Shown here: one piece after another, positions 23,126 to 32,096 of the stretch
Numbering within the stretch: position 1 is the stretch's first letter
Layout: each line of letters opens with the position of its first letter
Assembly (NCBI GenBank): GCA_937969345.1
Contig: CALBVK010000395.1
Location: forward strand, 1-33,908
Length of the DNA: 33,908 nucleotides
Source: an uncultured Acidimicrobiales bacterium
GTDB lineage: Bacteria > Actinomycetota > Acidimicrobiia > Acidimicrobiales > SHLQ01
Direction of reading: 5' to 3'
The notes under the pieces: model-generated
Seen by the model: only the letters and a program-made list of their open reading frames with translations
The model's database searches: none
Told to the model about the DNA's origin: nothing
Translations under genes and position numbers: made by a program

Positions 23126-24226
23126 ATGCGCACTAGTTTCGAACTCGAACACCAAGACGGCCTCGCCCGAGCCGGAACCGTCACCACGGCGCGGGGAACA
23201 TTCACCACGCCGTGTTTCATGCCGGTCGGAACCAGGGGAGCGGTCAAACATCTGTCGTCGCTCGACATGGAAGACCTCGGTGCCCAGGTCATCTTGTCCA
23301 ACAACTATCACCTCATGATGCGTCCAGGAGCCGACGTTGTTGAGCAACTCGGTGGCTTGCACAAGATGGCCGACTGGAATGGTCACACGCTCACCGACTC
23401 CGGCGGATATCAAATTTTCTCGCTGAAGCCGAAGATCACCGATGAGGGCGCCAGGTTCAAGTCCGTCTACGACGGCAGCACGCATGTGATGACGCCCGAG
23501 AGCGCTGTCGACTCGCAGATCAAGATCGGCGCCGACATTCAGATGGTCCTCGATGTGTGTTCAGAACTTCCGAGCCATCCAGCCGTTATCCGACGTGCAC
23601 TCGAGCGCACTGCCGACTGGGCTGGGCGGGCACGTAGTGAGTTCTTGTCGCATCCTTCTGCATCGGAGCGCCAGAGCCAGTTCGGGATCGTGCAAGGCGG
23701 AATCGACCTCGCGATGCGAAAGGAAAGCGCCGAGCGAACCGTCGAGATCGGGTTCGACGGATACGCCGTTGGGGGCCTCTCGGTCGGCGAACATCGCACC
23801 GAGTGGCACGAACCTCTACTCGCCGCAACCGGTGTTTTGCCCGCTGACCAGCCTCGGTACTTCATGGGTCTTGGGGATCCGTCTGGCATTGTCGACGCCG
23901 TCGCACGCGGTATCGACATGTTCGATTGCGTGTTACCGACTCGACTCGCTCGTCACGGCACGTTGCTCACCTCCTCGGGGCGGACAAACCTCACCCGAGC
24001 CGAGTACGCAACATCGGACGAACCAATCGACCCCGAAGGCCCCGCATCGCGCTGGTCGAAGGGGTATCTGCGACATCTCCTCCAGGTCCGCGAGCCAACG
24101 GCTCAACGGATCTTGACCATGCATAACCTGTGGTGGCTGTTGCGCTTTGTCGACGACATGCGATTGGCCATAGCGGAGGAGCGATTCGAGGCATTCGCCG
24201 CTGAGGTTCACGAGCTCTGGTCGTGA
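23126..24226 (+). CDS. tgt: tRNA-guanine transglycosylase lacking the zinc-site cysteines
   Basis: A 366-residue enzyme that exchanges guanine 34 of GUN-anticodon tRNAs for preQ1. The active-site acid D91 (LTDSGGYQIFSL), the preQ1 pocket (GIVQGGID, GGLSVGE) and the nucleophile D267 (GIDMFDCVLPTR) are present. In Z. mobilis Tgt, zinc is held by C318, C320, C323 and H349. Here the equivalent stretch is DPEGPASRWSKGYLRHL (residues 302-318), three residues shorter and with no cysteine, while the histidine remains at H333. The rest of the TIM barrel is intact, so I read it as a functional zinc-free variant, not a pseudogene. The operon with queA supports a role in queuosine synthesis. Confidence 0.92.
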   Translation: MRTSFELEHQDGLARAGTVTTARGTFTTPCFMPVGTRGAVKHLSSLDMEDLGAQVILSNNYHLMMRPGADVVEQLGGLHKMADWNGHTLTDSGGYQIFSLKPKITDEGARFKSVYDGSTHVMTPESAVDSQIKIGADIQMVLDVCSELPSHPAVIRRALERTADWAGRARSEFLSHPSASERQSQFGIVQGGIDLAMRKESAERTVEIGFDGYAVGGLSVGEHRTEWHEPLLAATGVLPADQPRYFMGLGDPSGIVDAVARGIDMFDCVLPTRLARHGTLLTSSGRTNLTRAEYATSDEPIDPEGPASRWSKGYLRHLLQVREPTAQRILTMHNLWWLLRFVDDMRLAIAEERFEAFAAEVHELWS

Positions 24227-24272
24227 TTGCTCGCTCGTAAGGACCGGTCGCCGCACGTGACCTGAGCGGGGA

Positions 24273-24278
24273 TAGGAT
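24273..24278 (+). promoter_or_regulatory. Possible -10 hexamer TAGGAT before yajC
   Basis: TAGGAT lies 46 bases before the yajC ATG in the 98-base gap after tgt. No matching -35 is visible. GAGG (24311-24314) is the likely yajC ribosome site. Confidence 0.3.
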
Positions 24279-24324
24279 CAGGGGCTGTTCATTCGCGCTC
24301 TTTGAAAGCGGTCGAGGTCACACC

Positions 24325-24633
24325 ATGGCTCAACTCATTCTCCCACTACTGCTCTTTGTTGGCATGTACATGCTGCTGATCCGCCCGCAGCAGCAGAAGA
24401 TGAAGGAACAACAAGCGCTCGTCGACCGCGCTGCTGCCGGTGACCGGGTTCTACTGGCGACCGGTATCTACGGAACGCTCACCGAGGTGCTTGCGACGTC
24501 GGCGTACATCGAGGTCGCCGAAGGGATCGAGATGCTCGTAGCCCGCTCGGCAATACAGGACATCTTGGACGAGTTCCCAACCGATGAAGACGAAGACATC
24601 CAAGACGAAGCTGACGAAGAAGCTGAGGCGTAA
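24325..24633 (+). CDS. yajC: Preprotein translocase accessory subunit YajC
   Basis: A 102-residue protein with one N-terminal membrane helix (residues 2-19, ending in the family mark LLIRPQQQKMKEQQ) and a small cytoplasmic domain with GDRVLLATGIYGTLTEV. It associates with SecD-SecF in the holotranslocon. The tail from about 85 is nearly all Asp and Glu, which is common in actinobacterial YajC. GAGG stands about 10 bases before the ATG. secD follows after six bases. Confidence 0.93.
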   Translation: MAQLILPLLLFVGMYMLLIRPQQQKMKEQQALVDRAAAGDRVLLATGIYGTLTEVLATSAYIEVAEGIEMLVARSAIQDILDEFPTDEDEDIQDEADEEAEA

Positions 24634-24639
24634 GCGCTA

Positions 24640-26100
24640 ATGCCAGGACGACAACTCGGGTACCTCATCGGTATCACGTTGCTTTCGATCGGGGCGCTCG
24701 TCGCCACGTTCATCGCAGGCAACGAACCACTCCTTGGGCTCGATCTTCAAGGCGGCGTGAGTGTGCGCTACCGAGTAACTGAGGAGATCGAAGACCCGGT
24801 CGTTCTGGAGGAGCGGATCGACCAAGCGGTCGAGGTCATCCGAAACCGCGTCGACGGTCTCGGTGTCGCTGAGCCGGAAATTCAGGCCGAAGGCGATGGC
24901 ATCTTGGTGTCGCTTCCAGGTGTCGACGACCAGCAGCGTGCCCTCGACCTCGTGGGCGACACCGCCGTCATGCGATTCCGGCCGGTGATCGCCGAACTCG
25001 CGCTCGGGTCTACCAACCGCCCCGACGGCTACCCCGAGACATCGTCCCTCGACGAACTGGGTTTCACCCCCGTCGACGAAATCGATGAGGACTCGATCAT
25101 CATCGTTCCCGCCGACCCAACGCTCGCGTCGCCCGGCCGATACTTGCTTGGTCCAACGGGTATGACCGGCGAAGGGTTGTCCGATGCCCAAGGGCTGTTC
25201 ACCGGACAGCAGTGGATTATCTCGGTCGATCTCAAGGGTGGCGAGATTGGCGACGATGCCTTTCGAAACCTGACGCAACAGTGCTTCTTTGGTGCCGATA
25301 CCTGCCCGCGAACGAGCATTGGGCCGGGACGCATCGCTGTCGATCTGGACAATCTGGTCATCAGCGCTCCGGCAGTGCAGGCCGAGGATCTGGGCGATTC
25401 ATTCCAGATCTCGGGCCAATTCACTCAAGAAACGGCGAACGAGCTCGCGTTGAAGCTCCGATTTGGAGCGTTGCCAATCCAGCTCGAGCCAGAGAACCAG
25501 CAGGTCGTGTCGGCAACTATTGGCCAAGATGCACTCGATGCAGGCGTTATCGCTGGCCTCATCGGTCTCGCTCTCGTTGCGATCTTCATTATCAGCTATT
25601 ACCGGATCCTCGGCGTGGTGGCGATGTTGAGCCTGTTGATCTCTGCGTCGTTGTTGTGGTCGATCATTTCGTTCCTCGGAGCGAGCCAGGGTCTGGCGCT
25701 GACGCTGGCCGGTATCACGGGCATCATTGTTTCGATCGGCGTTTCAGTGGACTCGAACATTGTCTACTTCGAGCACCTGAAGGAAGATGTGCGTAACGGC
25801 CGGACGGTACGTACGTCTGTCAATAAGGCCTTCCCGGTCGCCTTCTCCACCATTGTCAAGGCCGACGTCGCGTCGCTCATCGGCGCGGTGCTGCTCTATG
25901 CGCTTACGGTCGGTGCGGTTCGTGGCTTCGCTTTGTATCTCGGCATCGCCACCGTCCTAGACCTCATCGCCACATACTTCTTCATGGGTCCAGCTGTTCA
26001 GTGGATTGCTCGACAGCCAAAGATCGCTGGCTCGTCTGCGCTGATGGGAATCCCCGGCCTCACCGAAGACCGAGTCGGAACAGAGGGAGGCGACGAATGA
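24640..26100 (+). CDS. secD: Protein translocase subunit SecD
   Basis: A 486-residue inner-membrane protein that uses the proton gradient with SecF to help pull proteins out of SecYEG. TM1 is at about 6-26, followed by GLDLQGGVSVRY (residues 33-44). The large periplasmic P1 domain runs to about 300. Five C-terminal helices follow, with the D-x-N motif in GVSVDSNIVYFEHLKED, the region that carries the essential membrane acidic residue in SecD. It ends with ATGA overlap to secF, so both are co-translated. Confidence 0.95.
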   Translation: MPGRQLGYLIGITLLSIGALVATFIAGNEPLLGLDLQGGVSVRYRVTEEIEDPVVLEERIDQAVEVIRNRVDGLGVAEPEIQAEGDGILVSLPGVDDQQRALDLVGDTAVMRFRPVIAELALGSTNRPDGYPETSSLDELGFTPVDEIDEDSIIIVPADPTLASPGRYLLGPTGMTGEGLSDAQGLFTGQQWIISVDLKGGEIGDDAFRNLTQQCFFGADTCPRTSIGPGRIAVDLDNLVISAPAVQAEDLGDSFQISGQFTQETANELALKLRFGALPIQLEPENQQVVSATIGQDALDAGVIAGLIGLALVAIFIISYYRILGVVAMLSLLISASLLWSIISFLGASQGLALTLAGITGIIVSIGVSVDSNIVYFEHLKEDVRNGRTVRTSVNKAFPVAFSTIVKADVASLIGAVLLYALTVGAVRGFALYLGIATVLDLIATYFFMGPAVQWIARQPKIAGSSALMGIPGLTEDRVGTEGGDE

Positions 26101-27245
26101 AACTCACGCCAGAACAAGACGGACGTCGCCACTTCGATTTTCCGGCCCTGTGGAAGAAGGCGCTGGTCGTATCGGGCATCGCCGTGGCCGCGAGCCTGCT
26201 CGCGCTGATCATCGGCGGTCTTGACCTCGGTATCGACTTCGAGGGCGGCACATCGTTCGAGGTGCAGACCGAAGCGTCGATCGATGAGGTCAGCAACGTA
26301 CTCCCCGGCGATGTCGCCGCAGAGGCGATCATCCAGGAAGTGACCACCGAGACCGGCGACCGGCTGGTTCGCGTTCGCAGTTCCGTCGAGGATCCCGAGG
26401 CTGCTGAAAGCCTTCGGTCGTCGCTCGATGAGCTGGGAGAGATCACGGCCTTTGAGTCGGTTGGGCCAACGTGGGGTTCGGCGATCACGAACAAGGCGCT
26501 GCGCGCGCTGTTCTTCTTCTTTATCGCTATCGCCGTATACATTTCCGTCCGGCTCGAATGGAAAATGGCTCTCGGTGCGCTCGCTGCAGTCGCTCACGAC
26601 ATCATCATCAGCGTTGGTGCGTACGCTATCTTCCGATTCGAGGTCACTCCTGCGACCGTCATTGCCTTCCTCACGATCATGGGTTACTCGTTGTATGACA
26701 CGATCGTGGTGTACGACAAGGTGCGCGACATCACCGCCCGTGTCGGGGCAACCGGCCGGTACACGTACACCGAGATGATGAACCTCGCGCTCAACCAGGT
26801 GCTCGCCCGCTCGTTGAACACGACGATCACGTCGATCATCCCAGTGCTCTCGATGCTCATCATCGGATCGCTTATTCTTGGCGCAACCACGCTGCAGGAG
26901 TTCTCGATAGCGCTTCTCGTCGGCCTGCTCGTGGGCGGCTATTCTTCGCTGTTCGTCGCGTCGTATGTCGTTGCGAATCTCAAGGAGCGCGAGCCGGAGT
27001 ATCAGCAGATCGCTGCCAAGGTTGCGAAGAAGTCTGGCGATGCCGACGGCTCGGGAACTCGTAAGGTCGCTGCCTCTGACGCAACCTTCGGTGAGCAGGC
27101 GCAACGCGCTCGTGTCCGGGCGGCATCGGGCGGTAGCGCCGCGGCCCCTCCGAAGCCGAAGAAGTCATCCAAAGGCACCGGAGCGACAACGTCGAGCGGC
27201 ACACAGGTACCCCCTCGGCCACGCAAAACAAAGAAGAAGAAGTAG
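26097..27245 (+). CDS. secF: Protein translocase subunit SecF
   Basis: A 382-residue partner of SecD. TM1 spans about 22-41, followed by GIDFEGGTSFEVQ. The C-terminal helices include the family motif GYSLYDTIVVYDKVRD and LNTTITSIIPVLSML. ATG 26097 overlaps the secD stop, which excludes the longer frame to 26001. The last 90 residues are a polar cytoplasmic tail rich in Ser, Ala and Lys ending in KTKKKK, longer than in E. coli SecF; its role is unknown. The stop is two bases from the convergent ppx/gppA stop. Confidence 0.95.
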   Translation: MKLTPEQDGRRHFDFPALWKKALVVSGIAVAASLLALIIGGLDLGIDFEGGTSFEVQTEASIDEVSNVLPGDVAAEAIIQEVTTETGDRLVRVRSSVEDPEAAESLRSSLDELGEITAFESVGPTWGSAITNKALRALFFFFIAIAVYISVRLEWKMALGALAAVAHDIIISVGAYAIFRFEVTPATVIAFLTIMGYSLYDTIVVYDKVRDITARVGATGRYTYTEMMNLALNQVLARSLNTTITSIIPVLSMLIIGSLILGATTLQEFSIALLVGLLVGGYSSLFVASYVVANLKEREPEYQQIAAKVAKKSGDADGSGTRKVAASDATFGEQAQRARVRAASGGSAAAPPKPKKSSKGTGATTSSGTQVPPRPRKTKKKK

Positions 27246-27247
27246 CG

Positions 27248-28801
27248 CTAGGTCGCCGAGATCCCGGGTTGGTACGAACCGACTTGGACGTCGCAGACCA
27301 AGGCATCCTCGAGTAGACCCTTGCGTTCGTTCGCCGCGAACAGTTCGAGTTCGATATCGTCCCCGAACACGCGTATGTCCACCAACGTTGGAGTCGCTAC
27401 GACAGCAACATCGGAAGCGACGTTGCGGTAGGTGCGGTCGAGCGCTATCCCGATCCGCAACATGCCGGCCAAGATCGACACCGTCCGCTGATCGGCCGCA
27501 GAAAGCGACCGGTAATCGTTATGGGTGGGCTTGGGAACACTCTTGCGGTGATACCGAGCGACCTGTGCAATCAGCTCGCGTTCGTGCTCGTCGAAACCGG
27601 CGAGATGTTCGGTGTTGCGAATCAGGTAGTAGCTGTGCTTGTGGTGAGCGCCATGGCCCACGAAACGGCCAATGTTGTGCAACATCGCTCCGGCCTCGAG
27701 CACGTCTCTTTCGTCTTCGCTAAGCCCGTGGAGCTCGACGGTCGCATCGAATATTCGCAAGGCGATGTCGGTGGCTTGTCGGCAGTGGACGATGTTCTCG
27801 CCGTATCGGGTCGCGACCGTATCGACGCTGTTGGCGCGGATGCGGCTGAGGTGGTGCAGGGCGTCGCCGCCGGGAGCGCGGCGCTCGATTCGGTCGAGGA
27901 GTAGGCCCTCGCGAAGCGCGTCCGGGCTCACTTCGAACCGATCGAAATCGAGTTCGTTGAGCAACCCTTCGACCAGAAGAGCTCCCGCCAGGATGGTGTC
28001 TTGTCGGTGTGCGTCAACCCGAGCAATCGGCTCCCACGGTTGCTGTAACCGAGCGCCGATGACATGGTCCACGACCGTTGCCACCTCGTCTCGGCGGATG
28101 GCGCTTCGGCGTTCCTGGTCGGTGGCTCGATGTCGGGCCATCGCCGCGATGGTCTCGAACGTGCCGGAGCATCCAATGGCAACTTCGACTCCGGCTGAGC
28201 GAATCGTTTGGGCATCGCGGGAGAGGAATGACCGGATCGATGATCGGCAATTGGCGATCGACTCCTCGTCGGCGGTTCCATCGGCAAAATAGCGATCGGT
28301 GAGGCGAACGTGGCCCATCTTGAGGCTGCGCAAAAGCTGCGGGTTGAGGCCCTCCCCAACGATGAGTTCGGTCGAGCCACCGCCGATGTCGATGACCAGA
28401 TGCTTTCGATTGGAGATCGGCATTGCTCCGAGGGCGCCGAGATGGATCAGCCGGGCTTCTTCGACGCCGGCGATCACGTGAACATCCACGCCAGCTTCTG
28501 CCTTTGCCCGCCGGAGGAACTCGGAGGGGTCTTCGGCTTCTCGGACGGCACTCGTTGCGACCGCATGGAGTTCGGCACCATGTGCCTGGGCGATGGCGCT
28601 GAAATGGCGAAGCGCTTCAACGGTGCGGTCGACCGCTTCCGGCTCGAGCGATTTCATGTCCTTGGCTCCCGAACCGAGCCGTACAGGGAGCTTCTCCTGG
28701 GCAATGATTTCGGGTCTGGCCCCGTCGATGATTTTGGCGATTGCGAGGTGTACCGACGAAGTGCCGATATCGATTGCTGCGATGGTTCGACCGTCGGCCA
28801 T
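27248..28801 (-). CDS. Ppx/GppA exopolyphosphatase/pppGpp phosphohydrolase with HD-type domain
   Basis: A 517-residue protein of the ASKHA phosphatase family, which cleaves polyphosphate ends or pppGpp. The N-terminal half has the phosphate loop AAIDIGTSSVHLAI (residues 8-21), SAVREAEDPSEF and VIDIGGGSTELIV near 141-153. The C-terminal half is an HD-like helical domain with AMLHNIGRFVGHGAHHKHSYYLI, where the usual HD pair is HN, a variant also seen in other Ppx proteins. The start at ATG 28801 is fixed by the -10 hexamer TACCCT six bases upstream. It is divergent from apt with only 22 bases between them. Confidence 0.9.
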   Translation of the reverse strand: MADGRTIAAIDIGTSSVHLAIAKIIDGARPEIIAQEKLPVRLGSGAKDMKSLEPEAVDRTVEALRHFSAIAQAHGAELHAVATSAVREAEDPSEFLRRAKAEAGVDVHVIAGVEEARLIHLGALGAMPISNRKHLVIDIGGGSTELIVGEGLNPQLLRSLKMGHVRLTDRYFADGTADEESIANCRSSIRSFLSRDAQTIRSAGVEVAIGCSGTFETIAAMARHRATDQERRSAIRRDEVATVVDHVIGARLQQPWEPIARVDAHRQDTILAGALLVEGLLNELDFDRFEVSPDALREGLLLDRIERRAPGGDALHHLSRIRANSVDTVATRYGENIVHCRQATDIALRIFDATVELHGLSEDERDVLEAGAMLHNIGRFVGHGAHHKHSYYLIRNTEHLAGFDEHERELIAQVARYHRKSVPKPTHNDYRSLSAADQRTVSILAGMLRIGIALDRTYRNVASDVAVVATPTLVDIRVFGDDIELELFAANERKGLLEDALVCDVQVGSYQPGISAT

Positions 28802-28807
28802 ACGAGG

Positions 28808-28817
28808 AGGGTAGTTT
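28808..28817. promoter_or_regulatory. Overlapping divergent -10 hexamers for ppx/gppA and apt
   Basis: On the plus strand TAGTTT (28812-28817) lies six bases before the apt GTG. On the minus strand TACCCT (28813-28808) lies six bases before the ppx/gppA ATG. The two hexamers share the central TA at 28812-28813. Both genes are therefore predicted to be leaderless and to share a single 22-base promoter gap in which only one polymerase can bind at a time. Confidence 0.55.
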
Positions 28818-28823
28818 CACCTT

Positions 28824-29339
28824 GTGAACTTGGCTGACTATCTCCGAGATGTTCCCGATTTTCCCCAACCTGGCATCATGTTCAAGGACATCTCGCCGTT
28901 GTTGAACGATCATGGCGCCTTTGCGGCCGCCATCGAGGCAATGGCAACGCCGTTCGAGTCGGCAGGCATCACGGTGGTTGTGGGCATCGAGGCCCGGGGG
29001 TTCTTGTTTGGGCCGCCTATCGCCCAGCGATTAGGTGTCGGTTTCGTGCCGGTTCGTAAACCGGGAAAGCTCCCTGGTGCAGTGGTGGGGCTCGACTACG
29101 ACCTTGAGTACGGGACCGACCGAATCGAGCTTCCCGCCGACCTTGTTGGGTCCGACGATGTCGTGCTGGCCATCGATGATGTCCTCGCAACCGGCGGCAC
29201 GCTCGCAGCAGCATGCTCGCTGATTGGTCAAACGGGTGCCGTTGTTGGTGGAATTGGAGTGCTTGTTGAATTGGTTGCACTCAACGGACGGGCGAAACTG
29301 CCCGATGTTCGTATTACCGCCCCTATCGAGGTGAACTGA
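28824..29339 (+). CDS. apt: Adenine phosphoribosyltransferase
   Basis: A 171-residue purine salvage enzyme that makes AMP from adenine and PRPP. N-terminal RDVPDFPQPGIMFKDISPLL, the base-binding GIEARGFLFG near 54-63, and the PRPP loop VVLAIDDVLATGGTL near 112-126 are all standard. The GTG start fits the leaderless -10 hexamer at 28812. rel begins three bases after the stop, an arrangement common in Actinobacteria that links adenine salvage and the stringent response. Confidence 0.95.
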   Translation: MNLADYLRDVPDFPQPGIMFKDISPLLNDHGAFAAAIEAMATPFESAGITVVVGIEARGFLFGPPIAQRLGVGFVPVRKPGKLPGAVVGLDYDLEYGTDRIELPADLVGSDDVVLAIDDVLATGGTLAAACSLIGQTGAVVGGIGVLVELVALNGRAKLPDVRITAPIEVN

Positions 29340-29342
29340 CCT

Positions 29343-31559
29343 ATGCCGACCGTGACACGAGTCCTTCCGTGGCGACGACAGTCCGTCCGCGTCGAAGGTG
29401 AGCTCACGGCCATCGTCGAGGCCTATCGAGCGGGTCGCCCCGGCGCGTCGATCGATCGAATCCAGCGGGCCTACCGTATTGCTGCGGCAGCCCACGGAGA
29501 CCAGCGGCGCAAGTCTGGCGAAAGCTATATCTCCCACCCTCTAGCGGTCGCAAAAGTCGTGGCTGAGTTCGGTCTCGACGATGTTGCGATCTCCGCTGCG
29601 CTACTGCACGACGCTGTAGAGGACACGGCGGTATCGCTCGAGCAGCTCACCGAGGAGTTCGGTGAGGGAGTGGCCCACGTGGTCGACGGCGTCACCAAAC
29701 TCGACAGAGTGCACTTCGATTCCAAGGAGGCCCAGCAAGCGGCATCTGTTCGCAAGATGATGATCGCTATTGCCCAGGACGCCCGGGTGCTGATTATCAA
29801 GTTGTCCGATCGCCTACACAACATGGAGACGATTGCATCGTTGCCATCGTGGAAGCAGGAGCGAACGTCGAAGGAAACGCTTGAGATCTATGCTCCGCTG
29901 GCGCATCGGCTCGGCATGCAAGACCTCAAACAGCAGCTCGAGGATTTGGCCTTTGCGGCGAGCTACCCAAAGCAGTACGCCGAGCTCGAAGCCATGGTCG
30001 CAGCTCGCGCGCCCGAGCGCGATGTCTATATCACCCAGCTGCTCGCCGATATCGAGTCCCGTCTTGGCGAGCTCGATATTGCCGGAACGGTCAAGGGCCG
30101 GCAGAAACATCTCTATTCCATCTACGGAAAGATGGTCGTCAAGAATCTCCAATTTGATGACATCCACGATCTTGTCGGAATTCGGGTTGTGGTCGATTCA
30201 GTTCGCGATTGTTATGCCGCTCTGGGTTCGATCCACTCGGCGTGGAAACCGGTCCAAGGGCGATTTAAGGACTACATCGCCATGCCGAAGTTCAACCTCT
30301 ATCAGTCGTTGCACACCACGGTTATTGGTCCCCTCGGCAAAGAAGTAGAAGTGCAGATTCGCACCGAGGAGATGCATGCGCGGGCTGAAAATGGTGTGGC
30401 GGCCCACTGGGGATACAAAGAGACGGCCTCGGATCAGGAGATCGCCTGGCTAAATCGCATCGTCGAATTCGAGCAAGAGTCCTCGGATGCATCGGCGTTC
30501 ATGACGAACCTCAAGACCGACCTCGACCACGAGGAAGTCTTCGTCTTTACGCCAAAGGGCCAAGTTGTCGAGTTGGTCGTTGGTGCAACCCCGGTCGATT
30601 TTGCGTTTCAGATTCACACCGAAGTGGGGGAGCGCTGCACCGGCGCTCGGGTGAATGGCAAGCTCGTCCCGCTCGATACCCGGTTGCAGTCGGGAGATCG
30701 TGTTGAGGTAATCACCTCCAAGAACCCCGACGCCGGTCCGTCGAAGGACTGGCTGAACTTTGTGGCGTCGCCAAAGGCAGCGCACAAGATCCGCAACTGG
30801 TTTAGCCGGGAACGCCGCAGCGAATACATCGAGTCCGGTCGAGACGAACTGATGGCGGCGTTGCGGCGCGCGGATATGCCGGTGCAGCGGACGATGAAGA
30901 GCGATCTCATTCTCGAGATCGCCGAAGAGATGAACTACACCGACATCGATTCGCTGCTCGCTGCACTTGGCGAAGGCCATGTGTCGCCGCGAACGATCGT
31001 CAACCGGGTCAACAAGGAATATGCGCCCGGTGAGTCCACCGAACAGATGCCCGAGACGTTCGATCGGGTTCGCAAGCGTTCCGACCCTCGTTCGCTCCAT
31101 GGTGGGGTGCACGTCGAGGGCCTCGATGATCTGCTGGTTCGTCTTGCGACGTGTTGTACACCGGTTCCCGGCGACGACATTGTTGGGTTCGTGACCCGCG
31201 GCCGGGGCGTGTCGGTGCATCGTTCGGATTGTTCGAACGCTCGGTCGCTCGGTACCGAACAACACGATCGGCTCATCGAGGTCGATTGGGATGATCGTCA
31301 TCAGGGGCTTCACGAGGCTGCGATCGAAGTCGACGCTCTCGATCGGCCACGTCTGCTCTCTGACGTCGCCGGTGTGATGGCCAGCCATCAGATCAATGTC
31401 ACTTCGGTCGATACCCGGACCGGCTCCGACCGTATTGCCCACATGCGCTTCGGTTTCGAGTTCGCCGATCCAGCGCACCTTGAGTCCATGTTGAACGCCG
31501 TGCGTCGGGTCGAGTCTGTTTACGACGCCTATCGCGTACTGCCGGGCTCGACCCCGTAA
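29343..31559 (+). CDS. rel: Bifunctional (p)ppGpp synthetase/hydrolase Rel
   Basis: A 738-residue long RSH protein. The hydrolase domain is intact, with H51, H65, H89-D90 (LLHDAVEDT) and IIKLSDRLHNM, so it should degrade ppGpp. The synthetase domain follows with GRQKHLYSIYGKM and RFKDYIAMPKFNLYQSLHTTV (near 305-325). A TGS domain (EEVFVFTPKGQVVEL, about 397-461), a zinc-finger/RIS region with CC at TCCTPVPGDD (about 600), and a C-terminal ACT domain (about 655-735) complete the regulatory half that senses the ribosome. It makes and removes the alarmone on amino acid starvation, and is probably co-transcribed with apt. Confidence 0.95.
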   Translation: MPTVTRVLPWRRQSVRVEGELTAIVEAYRAGRPGASIDRIQRAYRIAAAAHGDQRRKSGESYISHPLAVAKVVAEFGLDDVAISAALLHDAVEDTAVSLEQLTEEFGEGVAHVVDGVTKLDRVHFDSKEAQQAASVRKMMIAIAQDARVLIIKLSDRLHNMETIASLPSWKQERTSKETLEIYAPLAHRLGMQDLKQQLEDLAFAASYPKQYAELEAMVAARAPERDVYITQLLADIESRLGELDIAGTVKGRQKHLYSIYGKMVVKNLQFDDIHDLVGIRVVVDSVRDCYAALGSIHSAWKPVQGRFKDYIAMPKFNLYQSLHTTVIGPLGKEVEVQIRTEEMHARAENGVAAHWGYKETASDQEIAWLNRIVEFEQESSDASAFMTNLKTDLDHEEVFVFTPKGQVVELVVGATPVDFAFQIHTEVGERCTGARVNGKLVPLDTRLQSGDRVEVITSKNPDAGPSKDWLNFVASPKAAHKIRNWFSRERRSEYIESGRDELMAALRRADMPVQRTMKSDLILEIAEEMNYTDIDSLLAALGEGHVSPRTIVNRVNKEYAPGESTEQMPETFDRVRKRSDPRSLHGGVHVEGLDDLLVRLATCCTPVPGDDIVGFVTRGRGVSVHRSDCSNARSLGTEQHDRLIEVDWDDRHQGLHEAAIEVDALDRPRLLSDVAGVMASHQINVTSVDTRTGSDRIAHMRFGFEFADPAHLESMLNAVRRVESVYDAYRVLPGSTP

Positions 31560-31580
31560 GTTTTACCCGAGGTCAGCAAC

Positions 31581-32075
31581 TCAAAAGTCGGGGTGCTGAT
31601 CGGCGAGCACGACCGTGTTCGAGGGAGGACCGTCCCGCAGGAGATCGGTGAGCCTGGCTCCGAGATCGCGTGGGGCAAAGACCTCGTCCGAGGTGACGAT
31701 GTCATCGAGTGACCACCACTTGAGTGTGGTGACGCCTTCGTCGAGCAGCTCTTGCTCGGTGAACTGTGGCGCTAGTGCTTCGTTTGTCGTTCGTGCAAGG
31801 AAGTAGAGCTCGTTCTGGCCGTCGAAGCCGTGGAGCGGAAAGTGGTGCGTCCGGTCCCAGATCGGACCAATGAGTTCGACGTCGCAAATTCCGGTCTCCT
31901 CGAGGAGCTCTCGAAGCGCTGCCTCGTGTCGACTCTCCTCGCCCTCGACACCGCCACCGGGAGTTGCCCAAAACGAGCCGGTCGCCAGCTCAAACCGAAC
32001 GAGTAGCACACGATCATGAGGGCTGATGGCCACCACGCGGGCGGCAGGGCGAAAGCGAGCGGTCGACGAAGGCAC
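31581..32075 (-). CDS. NUDIX hydrolase
   Basis: A 164-residue Mg-dependent nucleoside-diphosphate-X hydrolase. The NUDIX box at residues 41-63, G-x5-E-x7-REL-x-EE-TGI, is complete. The WDRTHHFPLHGFDGQNELYFLA stretch that follows resembles the ADP-ribose/MutT-like group; the substrate is not clear. The GTG at 32075 is supported by TAGCCT six bases upstream. It is convergent with rel (21 bases apart) and divergent from hisS across the tandem palindromes. Confidence 0.88.
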   Translation of the reverse strand: MPSSTARFRPAARVVAISPHDRVLLVRFELATGSFWATPGGGVEGEESRHEAALRELLEETGICDVELIGPIWDRTHHFPLHGFDGQNELYFLARTTNEALAPQFTEQELLDEGVTTLKWWSLDDIVTSDEVFAPRDLGARLTDLLRDGPPSNTVVLADQHPDF

Positions 32076-32081
32076 AGGCCA

Positions 32082-32087
32082 AGGCTA
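32082..32087 (-). promoter_or_regulatory. -10 hexamer TAGCCT for the NUDIX gene
   Basis: On the minus strand TAGCCT is followed by TGGCCT and the GTG at 32075. The first palindrome begins 10 bases upstream of the hexamer, in the place of the -35 region. Confidence 0.5.
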
Positions 32088-32096
32088 CGCCCAAAC

